Shown here: one piece after another, positions 18,941 through 27,608 of the stretch
Layout of the letters: every line of letters starts with the position of its first letter
Numbering within the stretch: position 1 is the first letter of the stretch
Assembly (NCBI GenBank): GCA_965248805.1
Contig: CBDFKJ010000009.1
Span: 62,001 to 126,000, forward strand
Direction of reading: 5' to 3'
DNA: 64,000 nt
DNA from: CBDFKJ01 sp965248805
Lineage (GTDB): Bacteria; Pseudomonadota; Alphaproteobacteria; UBA6615
Position numbers and translations under genes: made by a program
The notes under the pieces: model-generated
Database searches by the model: none
What the model was told of the DNA's origin: nothing
Seen by the model: the letters and a program-made list of their open reading frames with translations, nothing else

Positions 18941-19996
18941 TCAGCTGATCGAAAACCTCGCCCGGTACTCGTTGTCGTCGTAGTGCCAATCGATCGGCGG
19001 CTCTTCGATTCCAAAATACGCCATCAGCTTTTTTGACAGCTGCCGCTTCTGCTGTTTGATGCTGACACTGGCATCGGGGCCTTTCCACGACACGGTGCCG
19101 TTGCCGCAGGCGAACGACCAAAGCAGGGTCCACTGGAGCGTCGGCCGGCCGTTCTTGCGGTTCTTCATGTCCAGGTGCTCCGGTTCCACACGGCGCGTGA
19201 TGCCGCCTCTGCATCGGATGGTGGCGACCTCTTTCGCGGTGAACTCAATGGAGATGTCCTCCCATCTGGTTCCGGGCGGCGTCGGGAACCGGTTGGGCTG
19301 CCCCTCATCTGCTGCCGGCATCACTGCTGCGTGGAATTCAGCGAGGAATTCCCTCGCGGCATCTGTAGCCACGAGTTCTCCCGCACCGTTGTTCTCGAAC
19401 AGGTCGGACAAGACCGTGAGCCTGGATTGTTGGCGCCCGAGCAGGTCCACGACCGGCAAGTCGGAGAACCGCATGGTCGGGACCGTCAAGATGAACGGCG
19501 CCTCGGTGGCGGTGCAAAGCTGTGTGGCGACATCGCGAGACGACGCAGCATCGCTCTGGATGGTGAGGAAAAGAGGAAACCGTCTCCCGGCCCGGGGATG
19601 ATAATCGCCAGCCCGCCAGGTCTGGCGAACGCCCTCAATCTCCTCAAATGCCGGATCAATACCGAAGGTCCCGGCTACGAGAGCGCAGAGCCTACGGGCG
19701 TCCAATGCATGGATCGCGATATCCTGCCGGGTCAGGACCAACCGGTCGCATCGCTTCGGCTGGTCGCCGCACACGGCGACGAACCGGCCGTTGCCGTGAT
19801 CGAGGATCTGGCGCGGACACCCGATACCGCCGGGGCTGGGGCACGGATAGGCCTCGGCGCGGCGGTTGGTAACCCGCAGCAGACCCCGGCCCGCCTCGTA
19901 GTCCTCGCCGAGCCGGCTCTTCCACTCCTCCGCGACCGCGGCCAACCCGGGCAGCGTCTCAAGCACTGGCCAGAGCTGCCTCAGGGGCGTCCTCAT
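18941..19996 (-). CDS. Uncharacterised cysteine-containing protein, gene 2 of a two-gene operon
   Basis: 351 residues from the ATG at 19996, which overlaps the stop of the upstream gene (ATGA). Visible features: a cysteine cluster CPSPGGIGCPR...CGDQPKRCDRL around residues 50-90 that could bind metal; a segment with FILTVPTMRFSDLPVVDLLG in the middle; and a C-terminal winged-helix-like stretch SIKQQKRQLSKKLMAYFGIE. I recognise no family. Coupling to the upstream gene suggests a two-protein unit, now broken by the IS3 element at 20411. Confidence 0.55.
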   Translation of the reverse strand: MRTPLRQLWPVLETLPGLAAVAEEWKSRLGEDYEAGRGLLRVTNRRAEAYPCPSPGGIGCPRQILDHGNGRFVAVCGDQPKRCDRLVLTRQDIAIHALDARRLCALVAGTFGIDPAFEEIEGVRQTWRAGDYHPRAGRRFPLFLTIQSDAASSRDVATQLCTATEAPFILTVPTMRFSDLPVVDLLGRQQSRLTVLSDLFENNGAGELVATDAAREFLAEFHAAVMPAADEGQPNRFPTPPGTRWEDISIEFTAKEVATIRCRGGITRRVEPEHLDMKNRKNGRPTLQWTLLWSFACGNGTVSWKGPDASVSIKQQKRQLSKKLMAYFGIEEPPIDWHYDDNEYRARFSIS

Positions 19997-20410
19997 CGTG
20001 CCCCTGTCTCCCGCTTGACGATGAAGCCATGTGCCGTCAGCCATCTCTCGACCAGGCCGGCATCATCGTCGCGGGTGTAGGTGGCGACGTTGGGCACGCG
20101 GATTTTCACGGTTCGGGGATTTTTTGCGTTGTCGAACTTTACCGAGAACGAGGCCTGGATGAGGTTCGAGTGCGCCGGAATTTTCTGTCCCCGCGACGCC
20201 AGGGACGCGAGGTAGTTCTTGGATTTCCGGACCTCGACATCACCGTAGGGGCCACCGCGAAGAATCTGGAGCTCGGTCAGCTTCACCTCCTCCATGCCGT
20301 CGATGTCGGCGCAGGCGAGGCGTTCCGGGTCACCGGACTTGAGCGGCTCCAAGGTGAACTTCTTGTTGTTGCGAAAGTACTCGGCGTTGTCTGTCCGTCG
20401 TCAGATGATT
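19993..20410 (-). CDS. Uncharacterised protein, 5' truncated by IS3
   Basis: The frame is open from the IS border (20410) and encodes DNAEYFRNNKKFTLEPLKSG, then LTELQILRGGPYGDVEVRKS, ending in GLVERWLTAHGFIVKRETGAR. Its start codon lies in sequence removed when the IS3 element arrived, because the other side of the IS carries unrelated DNA. It is translationally coupled to the downstream cysteine protein. No family recognised. Confidence 0.5.
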
Positions 20411-20465
20411 TGAGACAGGGTGGGGCCTAAAATAACGGAGGCTCTGGCTCACCTGGTTGATAATT

Positions 20466-21446
20466 TTAGGCAGCGGCGTCGCGATGTTGCAAGCGCCGGT
20501 GGTCGATGGTCTTTCGTTTGATCCTTTTCCTTTCCAGCAGGATGGTTTGGCCGCGCCCGAAGTAGACATCGGCGGGCGTGAGGTTATTCAAGCTCTCGTG
20601 GTAGCGCCGGTGGTTGTAGTGCTCGACGAAGGCGCCGAGCTGGGCTTCGAGATCACCGGGCAGATAATAGTTCTCCAGCAGGATGCGGTTCTTGAGGGTC
20701 TGGTGCCAGCGCTCGATCTTGCCCTGGGTCTGGGGATGGTAAGGGGCGCCACGGACATGCTCCATGCTCTGATCATCGAGCCATTCGGCCAAGTCGCCGG
20801 AGATATAGCTGGATCCGTTGTCGGACAACAGCCGTGGCCTATGGGCGACCTTCGCCTGATCGCAGCCTGATGCCTTGAGCGCCAGTTCCAGCGTGTCGGT
20901 GACGTCTTCGGTCCGCATCGTCGTGCAGAGTTTCCAGGCGATGATATAGCGCGAGAAGTCGTCGAGGATGGTCGAGAGATAGAGCCAGCTCCAACCGATG
21001 ACCTTGAGGTAGGTGAAGTCTGTCTGCCACAGCTGATTGGGCCTGACGGTCTTGTCCTTGAACTCGGCGGCGGCCTTGATCACAACGAAGGCTGGACTGG
21101 TGATCAGCTCGTGTGCCTTGAGCAGCCGGTAGACCGAAGCTTCTGAGACAAAATAGCCTTCGGTGTCGATAAAGCGCGTCGCCAGCTCACGTGGCGACAG
21201 TTCAGGCGCGTCCAGGGCCAGTCGTAAGACCCGCCCCCGAACATCATCCGGGATACGGTTCCAGACCTGCTTCGGCCTGGGTGGTCTGTCTTTCAGCGCC
21301 TCGTACCCGCCGCTCTGGTAGCGGTCGTACCATCGGTAAAATCGCGCGGGCAGGATACCGAGCTTGTCCAGCGTTCGGCGTACCGGCAGACGGGATTGCT
21401 CGACCAGGCGGATGATTTCCAGTTTCTCGGTGGCCGGGTATCTCAT
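20466..21446 (-). CDS. IS3-family OrfB transposase
   Basis: A 326-residue rve-type DDE integrase domain: LWQTDFTYLKVIGWSWLYL (first D), LLSDNGSSYISGDLAEWL (second D), and QTQGKIERWHQTLKNRI (E). It is full length with an upstream helix-turn-helix (EIIRLVEQSRLPVRRTLDKL). It appears intact. Confidence 0.92.
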   Translation of the reverse strand: MRYPATEKLEIIRLVEQSRLPVRRTLDKLGILPARFYRWYDRYQSGGYEALKDRPPRPKQVWNRIPDDVRGRVLRLALDAPELSPRELATRFIDTEGYFVSEASVYRLLKAHELITSPAFVVIKAAAEFKDKTVRPNQLWQTDFTYLKVIGWSWLYLSTILDDFSRYIIAWKLCTTMRTEDVTDTLELALKASGCDQAKVAHRPRLLSDNGSSYISGDLAEWLDDQSMEHVRGAPYHPQTQGKIERWHQTLKNRILLENYYLPGDLEAQLGAFVEHYNHRRYHESLNNLTPADVYFGRGQTILLERKRIKRKTIDHRRLQHRDAAA

Positions 21447-21814
21447 TCCTCGTCTCCCCCATCCGCTATCATGCTTTTTTTGAGCAGCCGCAGTTCCAAG
21501 GCCTGCTCGGCGACGACTTCCTTCAGCTGCCGCGCCTCCCGGCGAAGGTCCGTGACCTCGCTGCTGGTTGCTGCACGCGCCGTATCGCCCGCCAGCCGGC
21601 GCTTGCCGGCCTCCAGGAACTCCTTGGACCAGCTGTAATAAAGGCTCTCGGCGATACCCTCACGCCGGCACAGCTCAGCAATGCTGAACTCACCGCGCAG
21701 ACCATCCAACACGATGCGGATTTTCTCCTCAGAGGAATATTGCTTGCGGGTCACCCGGCGGATGTTCTTGACAAGCCGCTCAGACGACGATTCTCGGGTT
21801 CCGGATTTCTGTCT
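21443..21814 (-). CDS. IS3-family OrfA
   Basis: A 123-residue helix-turn-helix protein starting RQKSGTRESSSERLVKNI, with ELCRREGIAESLYYSWSKEF and a C-terminal leucine-zipper-like EVVAEQALELRLLKKSM. These are typical of IS3 OrfA. Its end overlaps OrfB (ATGA), the usual arrangement for frameshift or coupled production of the OrfAB transposase. Confidence 0.9.
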   Translation of the reverse strand, partial: RQKSGTRESSSERLVKNIRRVTRKQYSSEEKIRIVLDGLRGEFSIAELCRREGIAESLYYSWSKEFLEAGKRRLAGDTARAATSSEVTDLRREARQLKEVVAEQALELRLLKKSMIADGGDEE

Positions 21815-21883
21815 CATCTCCACTCCTTGGCGGTTACGATGAGCCAGAAATCCTCCGTTATTCAATACCCGCAATCTGTCTCA

Positions 21884-22021
21884 TAGGCGCTGACGGGGGA
21901 CATTGAACGCGACGTGCACGCCGTTGCCGGGGGACGCCGGCTGTGACGGGTCGAGCGGCCGGCCGATCCACAAATCGGTGTAGGTGTCTCCGTAGCCCGC
22001 CGCGACGTCCTCGTAGGTCAC
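21884..22021 (-). pseudogene. VOC/glyoxalase-like fragment
   Basis: The minus strand reads VTYEDVAAGYGDTYTDLWIG, then RPLDPSQPASPGNGVHVAFN. The tail PxSxGNGxHVAF is a VOC-superfamily motif. Both ends are lost, to the IS3 element on one side and IS630 on the other. It is probably the only host-type gene relic in this stretch. Confidence 0.4.
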
Positions 22022-22077
22022 TAGTGGATTGATCGGAATGAAAGAGTCCGAATTGGGATTCCGTATTTTGCTGTGGT

Positions 22078-22262
22078 ATGCGAATCTGGCGCATGCGCAG
22101 TGGAATCTCCTTCACCCTATCCGCCGGCGACCGTCAGCGATTGCGCGCGGTCGTCGCGGATCCCAAGAGCCCGCAGAAACACGTCTGGCGGGCACATATT
22201 GTCCTTCTCAGCGGCGAGGGTCTGGGCACCTCGGCGATCATGACCGAGACCGGCAAGTCCAA
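22078..22262 (+). pseudogene. IS630-family transposase N-terminal fragment
   Basis: The frame encodes FTLSAGDRQRLRAVVADPKS, then PQKHVWRAHIVLLSGEGLGT and AIMTETGKSKS. This is the recognisable N-terminus of IS630 transposases (D-R-Q...VAD...SPQKHVWRA..L...GLGT..I). It is cut after GKSK by the first IS5-type element; the remainder of IS630 is not in the window. Confidence 0.8.
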
Positions 22263-23210
22263 GAGCCGTTCCGGGAAGTAGAGATTCACGAGCAAGGGCT
22301 TGGCCGGGTCAAGCGTCGCAGCATGATGCGGATCATGGCGAGGTGGATGAAAGCGACGACAGAACGGACGTGGCGTTCGAAGTCGCGCGCCAGCCGGCGG
22401 CAACGGACGATCCAGGCGAAGGTGCGCTCGACGATCCAGCGCTTCGGCAGCACCTCGAAGCGCGGCACGCTGTTGCGCTTGACGATCTCCAGCCGCCAGG
22501 CGCCGGTCTTCGCCACCACGGCAGCCATCTTTGGTCCCTGGTAGCCGCCGTCGGCGTAGATCACCTCGATGAACGGAAACAGCCGGCGTGTCCGGCGCAG
22601 CAGTGTGGCCGCGCCATCGCGGTCCTGCACGTTGCCGGGATGCACGACGAGGCCCAGCATCAGGCCGAGCGTATCGACCAGGATGTGCCGCTTGCGGCCG
22701 GTGAGCTTCTTGCCCGCGTCGAAGCCCTGCGGATCGATCGACGCCCCCCTTTTTGCGCCGCTTTGGCGCTCTGGCTGTCGATGATGGCCGCGCTCGGACT
22801 GGCTTCGCGGCCCGCGCGCTCGCGCACCGCCACGTAGAGCTCATGATGGATGCGAGCCAGGGTGCCGTCCCATTCCCACAGGTCGAAGTAGTCGTACACC
22901 GTGCTCTTCGGCGGCAGGTCCTTGGGCAGCGCGGTCCACTGGCAGCCGGTCGACAGCACGTAGAAGATGCCGTTCAGGACTTCGCGGACATCGACCGTCC
23001 GCTTACGCCCACCGTGCTTCGCCGGTGGGATCAGCGGCTCGATCAGCGCCCATTCGGCGTCGGTCAGATCACTCGGATAGCGAAGCCGGCCACGGTCGGC
23101 GGCCGCGCGGTGTTCAGGCTTCCACATCGGGCACCCCAAAGCAGTTGGACAGGTGACAGACAATAAAACACAACCGATTCCGACGACTCAAAAACTTTCC
23201 GGAACCGCTC
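22263..23210 (-). mobile_element. IS5-family element, tandem copy A
   Basis: A 948-bp element with inverted ends GAGCCGTTCCGG / CCGGAACCGCTC, followed by TAA (23211-23213) and immediately by copy B. It is near-identical to copy B over its entire length with a period of 951 bp. Confidence 0.9.
22286..23127 (-). CDS. IS5-type transposase, two frames (probable programmed frameshift), copy A
   Basis: OrfA starts MWKPEHRAAADRGRLRYPSD and carries IFYVLSTGCQWTALPKDLPP and AAIIDSQSAKAAQKGG. OrfB carries GYQGPKMAAVVAKTGAWRLE and LPKRWIVERTFAWIVRCRR. The join lies on an A5-G6 run (22744-22754, minus strand), the slippery type used by this IS5 subgroup to fuse the two frames. Both halves of the DDE domain look intact, so it is probably functional by frameshifting. 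Confidence 0.88.
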
Positions 23211-23213
23211 TAA

Positions 23214-24161
23214 GAGCCGTTCCGGGAAGTAGAGATTCACGAGCAAGGGCTTGGCCGGGTCAAGCGTCGCAGCATGATGCGGATCATGGCGAGGTGGATG
23301 AAAGCGACGACAGAACGGACGTGGCGTTCGAAGTCGCGCGCCAGCCGGCGGCAACGGACGATCCAGGCGAAGGTGCGCTCGACGATCCAGCGCTTCGGCA
23401 GTACCTCGAAGCGCGGCACGCTGTTGCGCTTGACGATCTCCAGCCGCCAGGCGCCGGTCTTCGCCACCACGGCAGCCATCTTTGGTCCCTGGTAGCCGCC
23501 GTCGGCGTAGATCACCTCGATGAACGGAAACAGCCGGCGTGTCCGGCGCAGCAGTGTGGCCGCGCCATCGCGGTCCTGCACGTTGCCGGGATGCACGACG
23601 AGGCCCAGCATCAGGCCGAGCGTATCGACCAGGATGTGCCGCTTGCGGCCGGTGAGCTTCTTGCCCGCGTCGAAGCCCTGCGGATCGATCGACGCCCCCC
23701 TTTTTGCGCCGCTTTGGCGCTCTGGCTGTCGATGATGGCCGCGCTCGGACTGGCTTCGCGGCCCGCGCGCTCGCGCACCGCCACGTAGAGCTCATGATGG
23801 ATGCGAGCCAGGGTGCCGTCCCATTCCCACAGGTCGAAGTAGTCGTACACCGTGCTCTTCGGCGGCAGGTCCTTGGGCAGCGCGGTCCACTGGCAGCCGG
23901 TCGACAGCACGTAGAAGATGCCGTTCAGGACTTCGCGGACATCGACCGTCCGCTTACGCCCACCGTGCTTCGCCGGTGGGATCAGCGGCTCGATCAGCGC
24001 CCATTCGGCGTCGGTCAGATCACTCGGATAGCGAAGCCGGCCACGGTCGGCGGCCGCGCGGTGTTCAGGCTTCCACATCGGGCACCCCAAAGCAGTTGGA
24101 CAGGTGACAGACAATAAAACACAACCGATTCCGACGACTCAAAAACTTTCCGGAACCGCTC
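23214..24161 (-). mobile_element. IS5-family element, tandem copy B
   Basis: The same 948-bp element as copy A in the same orientation, with TAA on both sides (23211-23213 and 24162-24164). Only one or two base changes are seen between A and B, so the duplication is very recent. Confidence 0.9.
23237..24078 (-). CDS. IS5-type transposase, two frames, copy B
   Basis: Identical in organisation to the copy at 22286-23127, including the A5-G6 slip site, the DSQSAKAAQKGG end of OrfA and the RWIVERTFAWI motif of OrfB. The proteins are essentially the same. Confidence 0.88.
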
Positions 24162-24269
24162 TAAGAGCCGATCCAAGAAGTTGTTGAATCGGATGAATCG
24201 TTTGTGATTCATTGTCTGAACCGCTCCGGGTTTGGCGGAGGCTCCAACTCTTGAGAAAGTGGAGCCATT

Positions 24270-24596
24270 ATGAGCAAGACAAGGAACAGGTTTTCTTCTG
24301 AGGTTCGCGCCCGTGCGGTGCGGATGGTTGTGGATCACGAGGGCGAACACGCCTCGCGTTGGGCGGCTGTTTCCTCGATAGCTGGGAAGATCGGCTGCAC
24401 GGCGCAGACACTCAATGAGTGGGTGAAGAGGTTCGAGCGCGATAGCGGCGTGCGCGCCGGCGTCCCCAGCGAGGTCGCCGAGCGGCTGAAAGCCCTGGAG
24501 CGGGAGAACCGCGACCTCCGGCAGGTCAACGAGATCCTGCGCAAGGCGAGCGCCTATTTTGCCCAGGCGGAGCTCGACCGCCGGTTCAAGCCATGA
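24270..24596 (+). CDS. IS3-family OrfA
   Basis: A 108-residue helix-turn-helix protein (AVRMVVDHEGEHASRWAAVS, GCTAQTLNEWVKRFERDSG) with a C-terminal coiled coil (LKALERENRDLRQVNEILRK). It overlaps OrfB by ATGA at 24593, the typical IS3 coupling. Confidence 0.92.
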   Translation: MSKTRNRFSSEVRARAVRMVVDHEGEHASRWAAVSSIAGKIGCTAQTLNEWVKRFERDSGVRAGVPSEVAERLKALERENRDLRQVNEILRKASAYFAQAELDRRFKP

Positions 24597-25498
24597 TCGC
24601 GTTCATCGGCGATCACCGCGAGGCGCACGGGGTCGAGCCGATCTGCAAGGTGCTGCCGATCGCCCCGTCGACCTACTACGACCATGTGGCCAGGCGGCGC
24701 GATCCGGCCAGGCTGTCGGCACGGGCGAAACGGGATATGGCTCTCAAGGTCGAGGTCCGACGCGTCTTCAAAGAGAACTTCCGTGTCTACGGCGTTCGCA
24801 AGGTGTGGCGACAATTGCAGCGGGAAGGCTTCGATGTCGCTCGCTGCACTGTTGAGCGGCTGATGCGGGAGATGGGCTTGCAAGGGGTGATCCGCGGCAA
24901 GCCGATCCGCACGACAGTCAGCGACCAGGCCGCGCCTTGCCCGCTCGACAAGGTCAATCGCCAGTTCCACGCTCCGGCACCGAACAGGCTGTGGGTCTCG
25001 GACTTTACCTACGTGGCCACTTGGGCTGGCTTCGTCTATGTCGCCTTTGTCATCGACGCCTATGCCCGCCGCATCGTCGGCTGGCGGGTGAGCCGGACAG
25101 CCCATGCCGGCTTTGTTCTCGATGCCCTGGAACAAGCGCTTCATGCGCGGCGACCCGTCCATCGCGGTGGGCTGATCCATCACAGCGATAGAGGGAGCCA
25201 ATATGTCTCGATCAAATATACCGAGCACCTGGCGGAAGCGGGCATCGAACCCTCGGTGGGCAGCGTCGGCGACTCTTATGACAATGCTCTGGCCGAGACC
25301 ATCAATGGTCTTTACAAAGCCGAGGTCATTCACCGGCGCGGGCCGTGGCGCTCATTCGAGGCCGTCGAGCTCGCTACTCTGGAATGGGTGGATTGGTTCA
25401 ACAACCGGCGGCTCCTGGAGCCCATCGGAAACATCCCGCCGGCCGAAGCCGAGGAACGCCACTACGCCATGCTGAAGCAGTCAGACATGGCGGCGTGA
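24593..25498 (+). CDS. IS3-family OrfB transposase
   Basis: 301 residues. HTH_21 region YGVRKVWRQLQREGFDVARC; rve domain with LWVSDFTYVATWAGFVYVAF, LIHHSDRGSQYVSIKYTEHL and DSYDNALAETINGLYKAEVI, giving D, D and E. Complete and probably active. Confidence 0.93.
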   Translation: MIAFIGDHREAHGVEPICKVLPIAPSTYYDHVARRRDPARLSARAKRDMALKVEVRRVFKENFRVYGVRKVWRQLQREGFDVARCTVERLMREMGLQGVIRGKPIRTTVSDQAAPCPLDKVNRQFHAPAPNRLWVSDFTYVATWAGFVYVAFVIDAYARRIVGWRVSRTAHAGFVLDALEQALHARRPVHRGGLIHHSDRGSQYVSIKYTEHLAEAGIEPSVGSVGDSYDNALAETINGLYKAEVIHRRGPWRSFEAVELATLEWVDWFNNRRLLEPIGNIPPAEAEERHYAMLKQSDMAA

Positions 25499-25571
25499 CT
25501 CAAACAAAATGGCCTCCGCCAAACCCGGAGCGGTTCAGTCGCGCACCCGAAACATTCTGGAGAGGTGCGCG

Positions 25572-26413
25572 ATGTGGACGCCTGAACACCGGCAAGCCGC
25601 CGCCCGCCGCGGCTTGCGTTACCCGAGCGATCTGACGGATGCGGAGTGGGCGCTGATCGAGCCAATGATCCCGCCGGCGCAGCGCGGCGGTCGGCCGCGC
25701 GACGTGAACGTCCGCGAGGTGCTCAACGGGATCTTCTATGTTCTTTGGACGGGCTGCCAGTGGTCGGCGCTGCCCAAAGACCTGCCGCCGAAGTCGACGG
25801 CACATCACTACTTCATGCTGTGGGACTGGGGCGGCACGCTCGAGCGCATCCACCACGCGCTCTATGTGGCGGTACGTGACCGGGAAGGGCGCGAGGCGAG
25901 CCCATCGGCGGCGGTGATCGACAGCCAGAGCGCCAAGGGAGCGCAAAAAGGGGGGCTTCGCTCGACCCGCAGGGCTTCGATGCGGGCAAGAAGGTCACGG
26001 GGCGCAAGCGCCACATCCTCGTTGATACACTCGGCCTGTTGTTGAGCGTCATCGTCCATCCCGCCGACGTGCAGGATCGCGACGGCGCCCGCGAGCTGCT
26101 TCGAACCGCGCGCCGTTCGTTCCCCTTCATCGAGACCATCTTCGCCGACGGCGGCTACCAGGGGCCGAGGATGGCGGCGACCGTCGCCACGACCAGCTGT
26201 TGGAAGCTGGAAATCGTTAAGCGCACTGACGCGCACCGCTTCGTGGCCCTGCCGAAACGCTGGATCGTGGAGCGAACGTTCGCCTGGATCAGCCGCAACC
26301 GGCGCCTCGCCCGCGACTTCGAGCGATATGCCAGAACCGTTGTCGCCTTCGTCCGTCTCGCCATGATCCGCATCATGCTCAGGCGTTTGACACCGCCAAG
26401 CCCTTATCAATGA
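25572..26413 (+). CDS. IS5-type transposase of element no. 3, two frames
   Basis: OrfA reads MWTPEHRQAAARRGLRYPSD ... AVIDSQSAKGAQKGG. OrfB then gives GFDAGKKVTGRKRHILVDTL, GYQGPRMAATVATTSCWKLE and LPKRWIVERTFAWISRNRR. The shift falls at the A5-G6 run near 25944-25955, as in the tandem copies. The coding part is intact; the promoter region is separated from the left end by the inserted IS3 element. Confidence 0.85.
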
Positions 26414-26438
26414 ACATTAACTTCTTGGATCGGCTCTA

Positions 26439-26775
26439 AGAGCGATGTGCTCCAAGCGGCATCCGGCGGGTAGGGCCGGGATGGTTGAGGTCGCCACGGC
26501 GGACAGCTTGATTGGGACATGCTCGCTCACCGGAACAATCGATTCCAGCGTCATGTATCGCGCTCTCTGGACTGCCCATTCGTCGTTCTGTTCGACCAGG
26601 ATGGCGCCGATCAGGCGGGTGATGGCATCCTCGTTGGGAAAGATGCCGACGACGTTGGTTCGCCACTTGATCCCGCGATGAAGGCGTTCGAGCGGATTGG
26701 TCGAATGCAACTTGGCTCGGCGCGCCGCGGGGGAACTCATATAGGCGAGGACATCATGCTCGGCCTCGTCCATGA
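26439..26775 (-). pseudogene. IS256-family transposase C-terminal fragment
   Basis: The minus strand encodes HSTNPLERLHRGIKWRTNVV, GIFPNEDAITRLIGAILVEQ and NDEWAVQRARYMTLE. This is the highly recognisable C-terminus of IS256 transposases. The catalytic core is missing. Its 3' end adjoins the TAA of IS5-type element no. 3. Confidence 0.85.
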
Positions 26776-26805
26776 CGGCCGTCGTCGAGGAAGCGGACGA
26801 ACCCC

Positions 26806-27090
26806 TCCCATCGCTTGAGTATGTGGTCCACCGCACGGCGCGCGCCGGATCGGACTACCGGGCGGCGCGCGGCACGCTGACCTTCGCACCGGGCGAGACC
26901 GTGAAGACCGTGTCCGTGCTCGACGACGCGGTCGACGAAGGCAAGGAAAGATTTGTGCTGCACCTGTCGAACGCCTTGGGCGCGCGCATCGCGGACGGCG
27001 AAGTGGTTGGCGCGATCGCCAACAGCGATCCGATCCCGAAGGCCTGGATCGCACGCTTCGGGCGCGCGGTAGCGGACCAAGTCGTCGACG
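26806..27090 (+). pseudogene. Calx-beta repeat / autotransporter-type surface protein fragment
   Basis: The frame encodes ARAGSDYRAARGTLTFAPGE, TVKTVSVLDDAVDEGKERFV and LHLSNALGARIADGEVVGAI. This is a Calx-beta repeat, followed by IPKAWIARFGRAVADQVVDG, a linker I know from alphaproteobacterial surface autotransporters. Both ends are lost: IS256 debris on the left and unrelated sequence after 27090. It is probably the relic of a host chromosomal gene. Confidence 0.6.
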
Positions 27091-27608
27091 GGTGTCGGAA
27101 ATGGGAGCGCCGAACACCGTATCCTCTTACGCACGACGGGACGGTGGTAGCGTCGCGATAGCCTGCGACCGTGAGAGAGGAGCGGGCATTCCACCAGCGG
27201 CACTGCCATCGCCACTCCCCGACGGGCCTCGCTGCACGATAGACATCCTCCGTTTCCCAGAGGATTCCCCGCCCGAGGCAACACTTCCGTCCAAGCGCAC
27301 AGCGCACTCTCGAAGTCATCACCGGTTGCGCTGCGGTGGCCCGCGTCGTTGAACCGGACCTACACCTCGGAACGGAAAGATTGTGGTTCAGAGGGTCTAT
27401 GCCTCTTGTCTACATTCCATCCTTCACGACCCCCAGTCTCCACGCACGCTGTTCGATCTTGGAGCACCCGCAACATTGACATCCGCCCTTGAAATTTTCG
27501 TCCCGCGTCGGCAGCCTAACAGCAATTCTGTATAGTGGCCCTCCAATCATGTGCTGGACGCTGTTCGAAAGGGCGCACTCCCTTTGCAATTGGGAAAAGG
27601 AAAACAAG
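27091..27608. other. Gene-free stretch upstream of the OLD-like gene
   Basis: About 520 bp in which base composition drops from GC-rich to near balanced toward the OLD-like gene. No family is recognised in any frame. The last ~100 bp before 27609 should hold its promoter and a purine-rich ribosome-binding site (AAAAGGAAAAC). Confidence 0.45.

Larger units (their letters stand above)
20411..21883 (-). mobile_element. IS3-family element no. 1
   Basis: Inverted ends begin TGAGACAG at 20411 and end CTGTCTCA at 21883, with a further shared block AATAACGGAGG and TGGCTC inside. No target duplication is visible, and the left (unknown operon) and right (VOC-like) flanks are unrelated, pointing to a deletion at one end. 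Confidence 0.9.
24217..25537 (+). mobile_element. IS3-family element no. 2
   Basis: Perfect inverted ends TGAACCGCTCCGGGTTTGG / CCAAACCCGGAGCGGTTCA and a 3-bp target duplication GTC on each side show a clean insertion into the IS5-type element. Both reading frames are intact. Confidence 0.95.
24165..26435 (+). mobile_element. IS5-family element no. 3 (different type), split by IS3 no. 2
   Basis: Ends GAGCCGATCCAAGAAGTT at 24165 and AACTTCTTGGATCGGCTC ending at 26435 are perfect inverted repeats, with TAA on both sides (24162-24164 and 26436-26438). It shares family but not sequence identity with copies A and B and lies in the opposite orientation. The IS3 element sits about 52 bp inside its left end and leaves the transposase gene untouched. 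Confidence 0.88.

Noticed and set aside
22263..24161. 951-bp tandem duplication as a segmental gene duplication
   Set aside because: Each unit is a complete IS with inverted ends and TAA borders.
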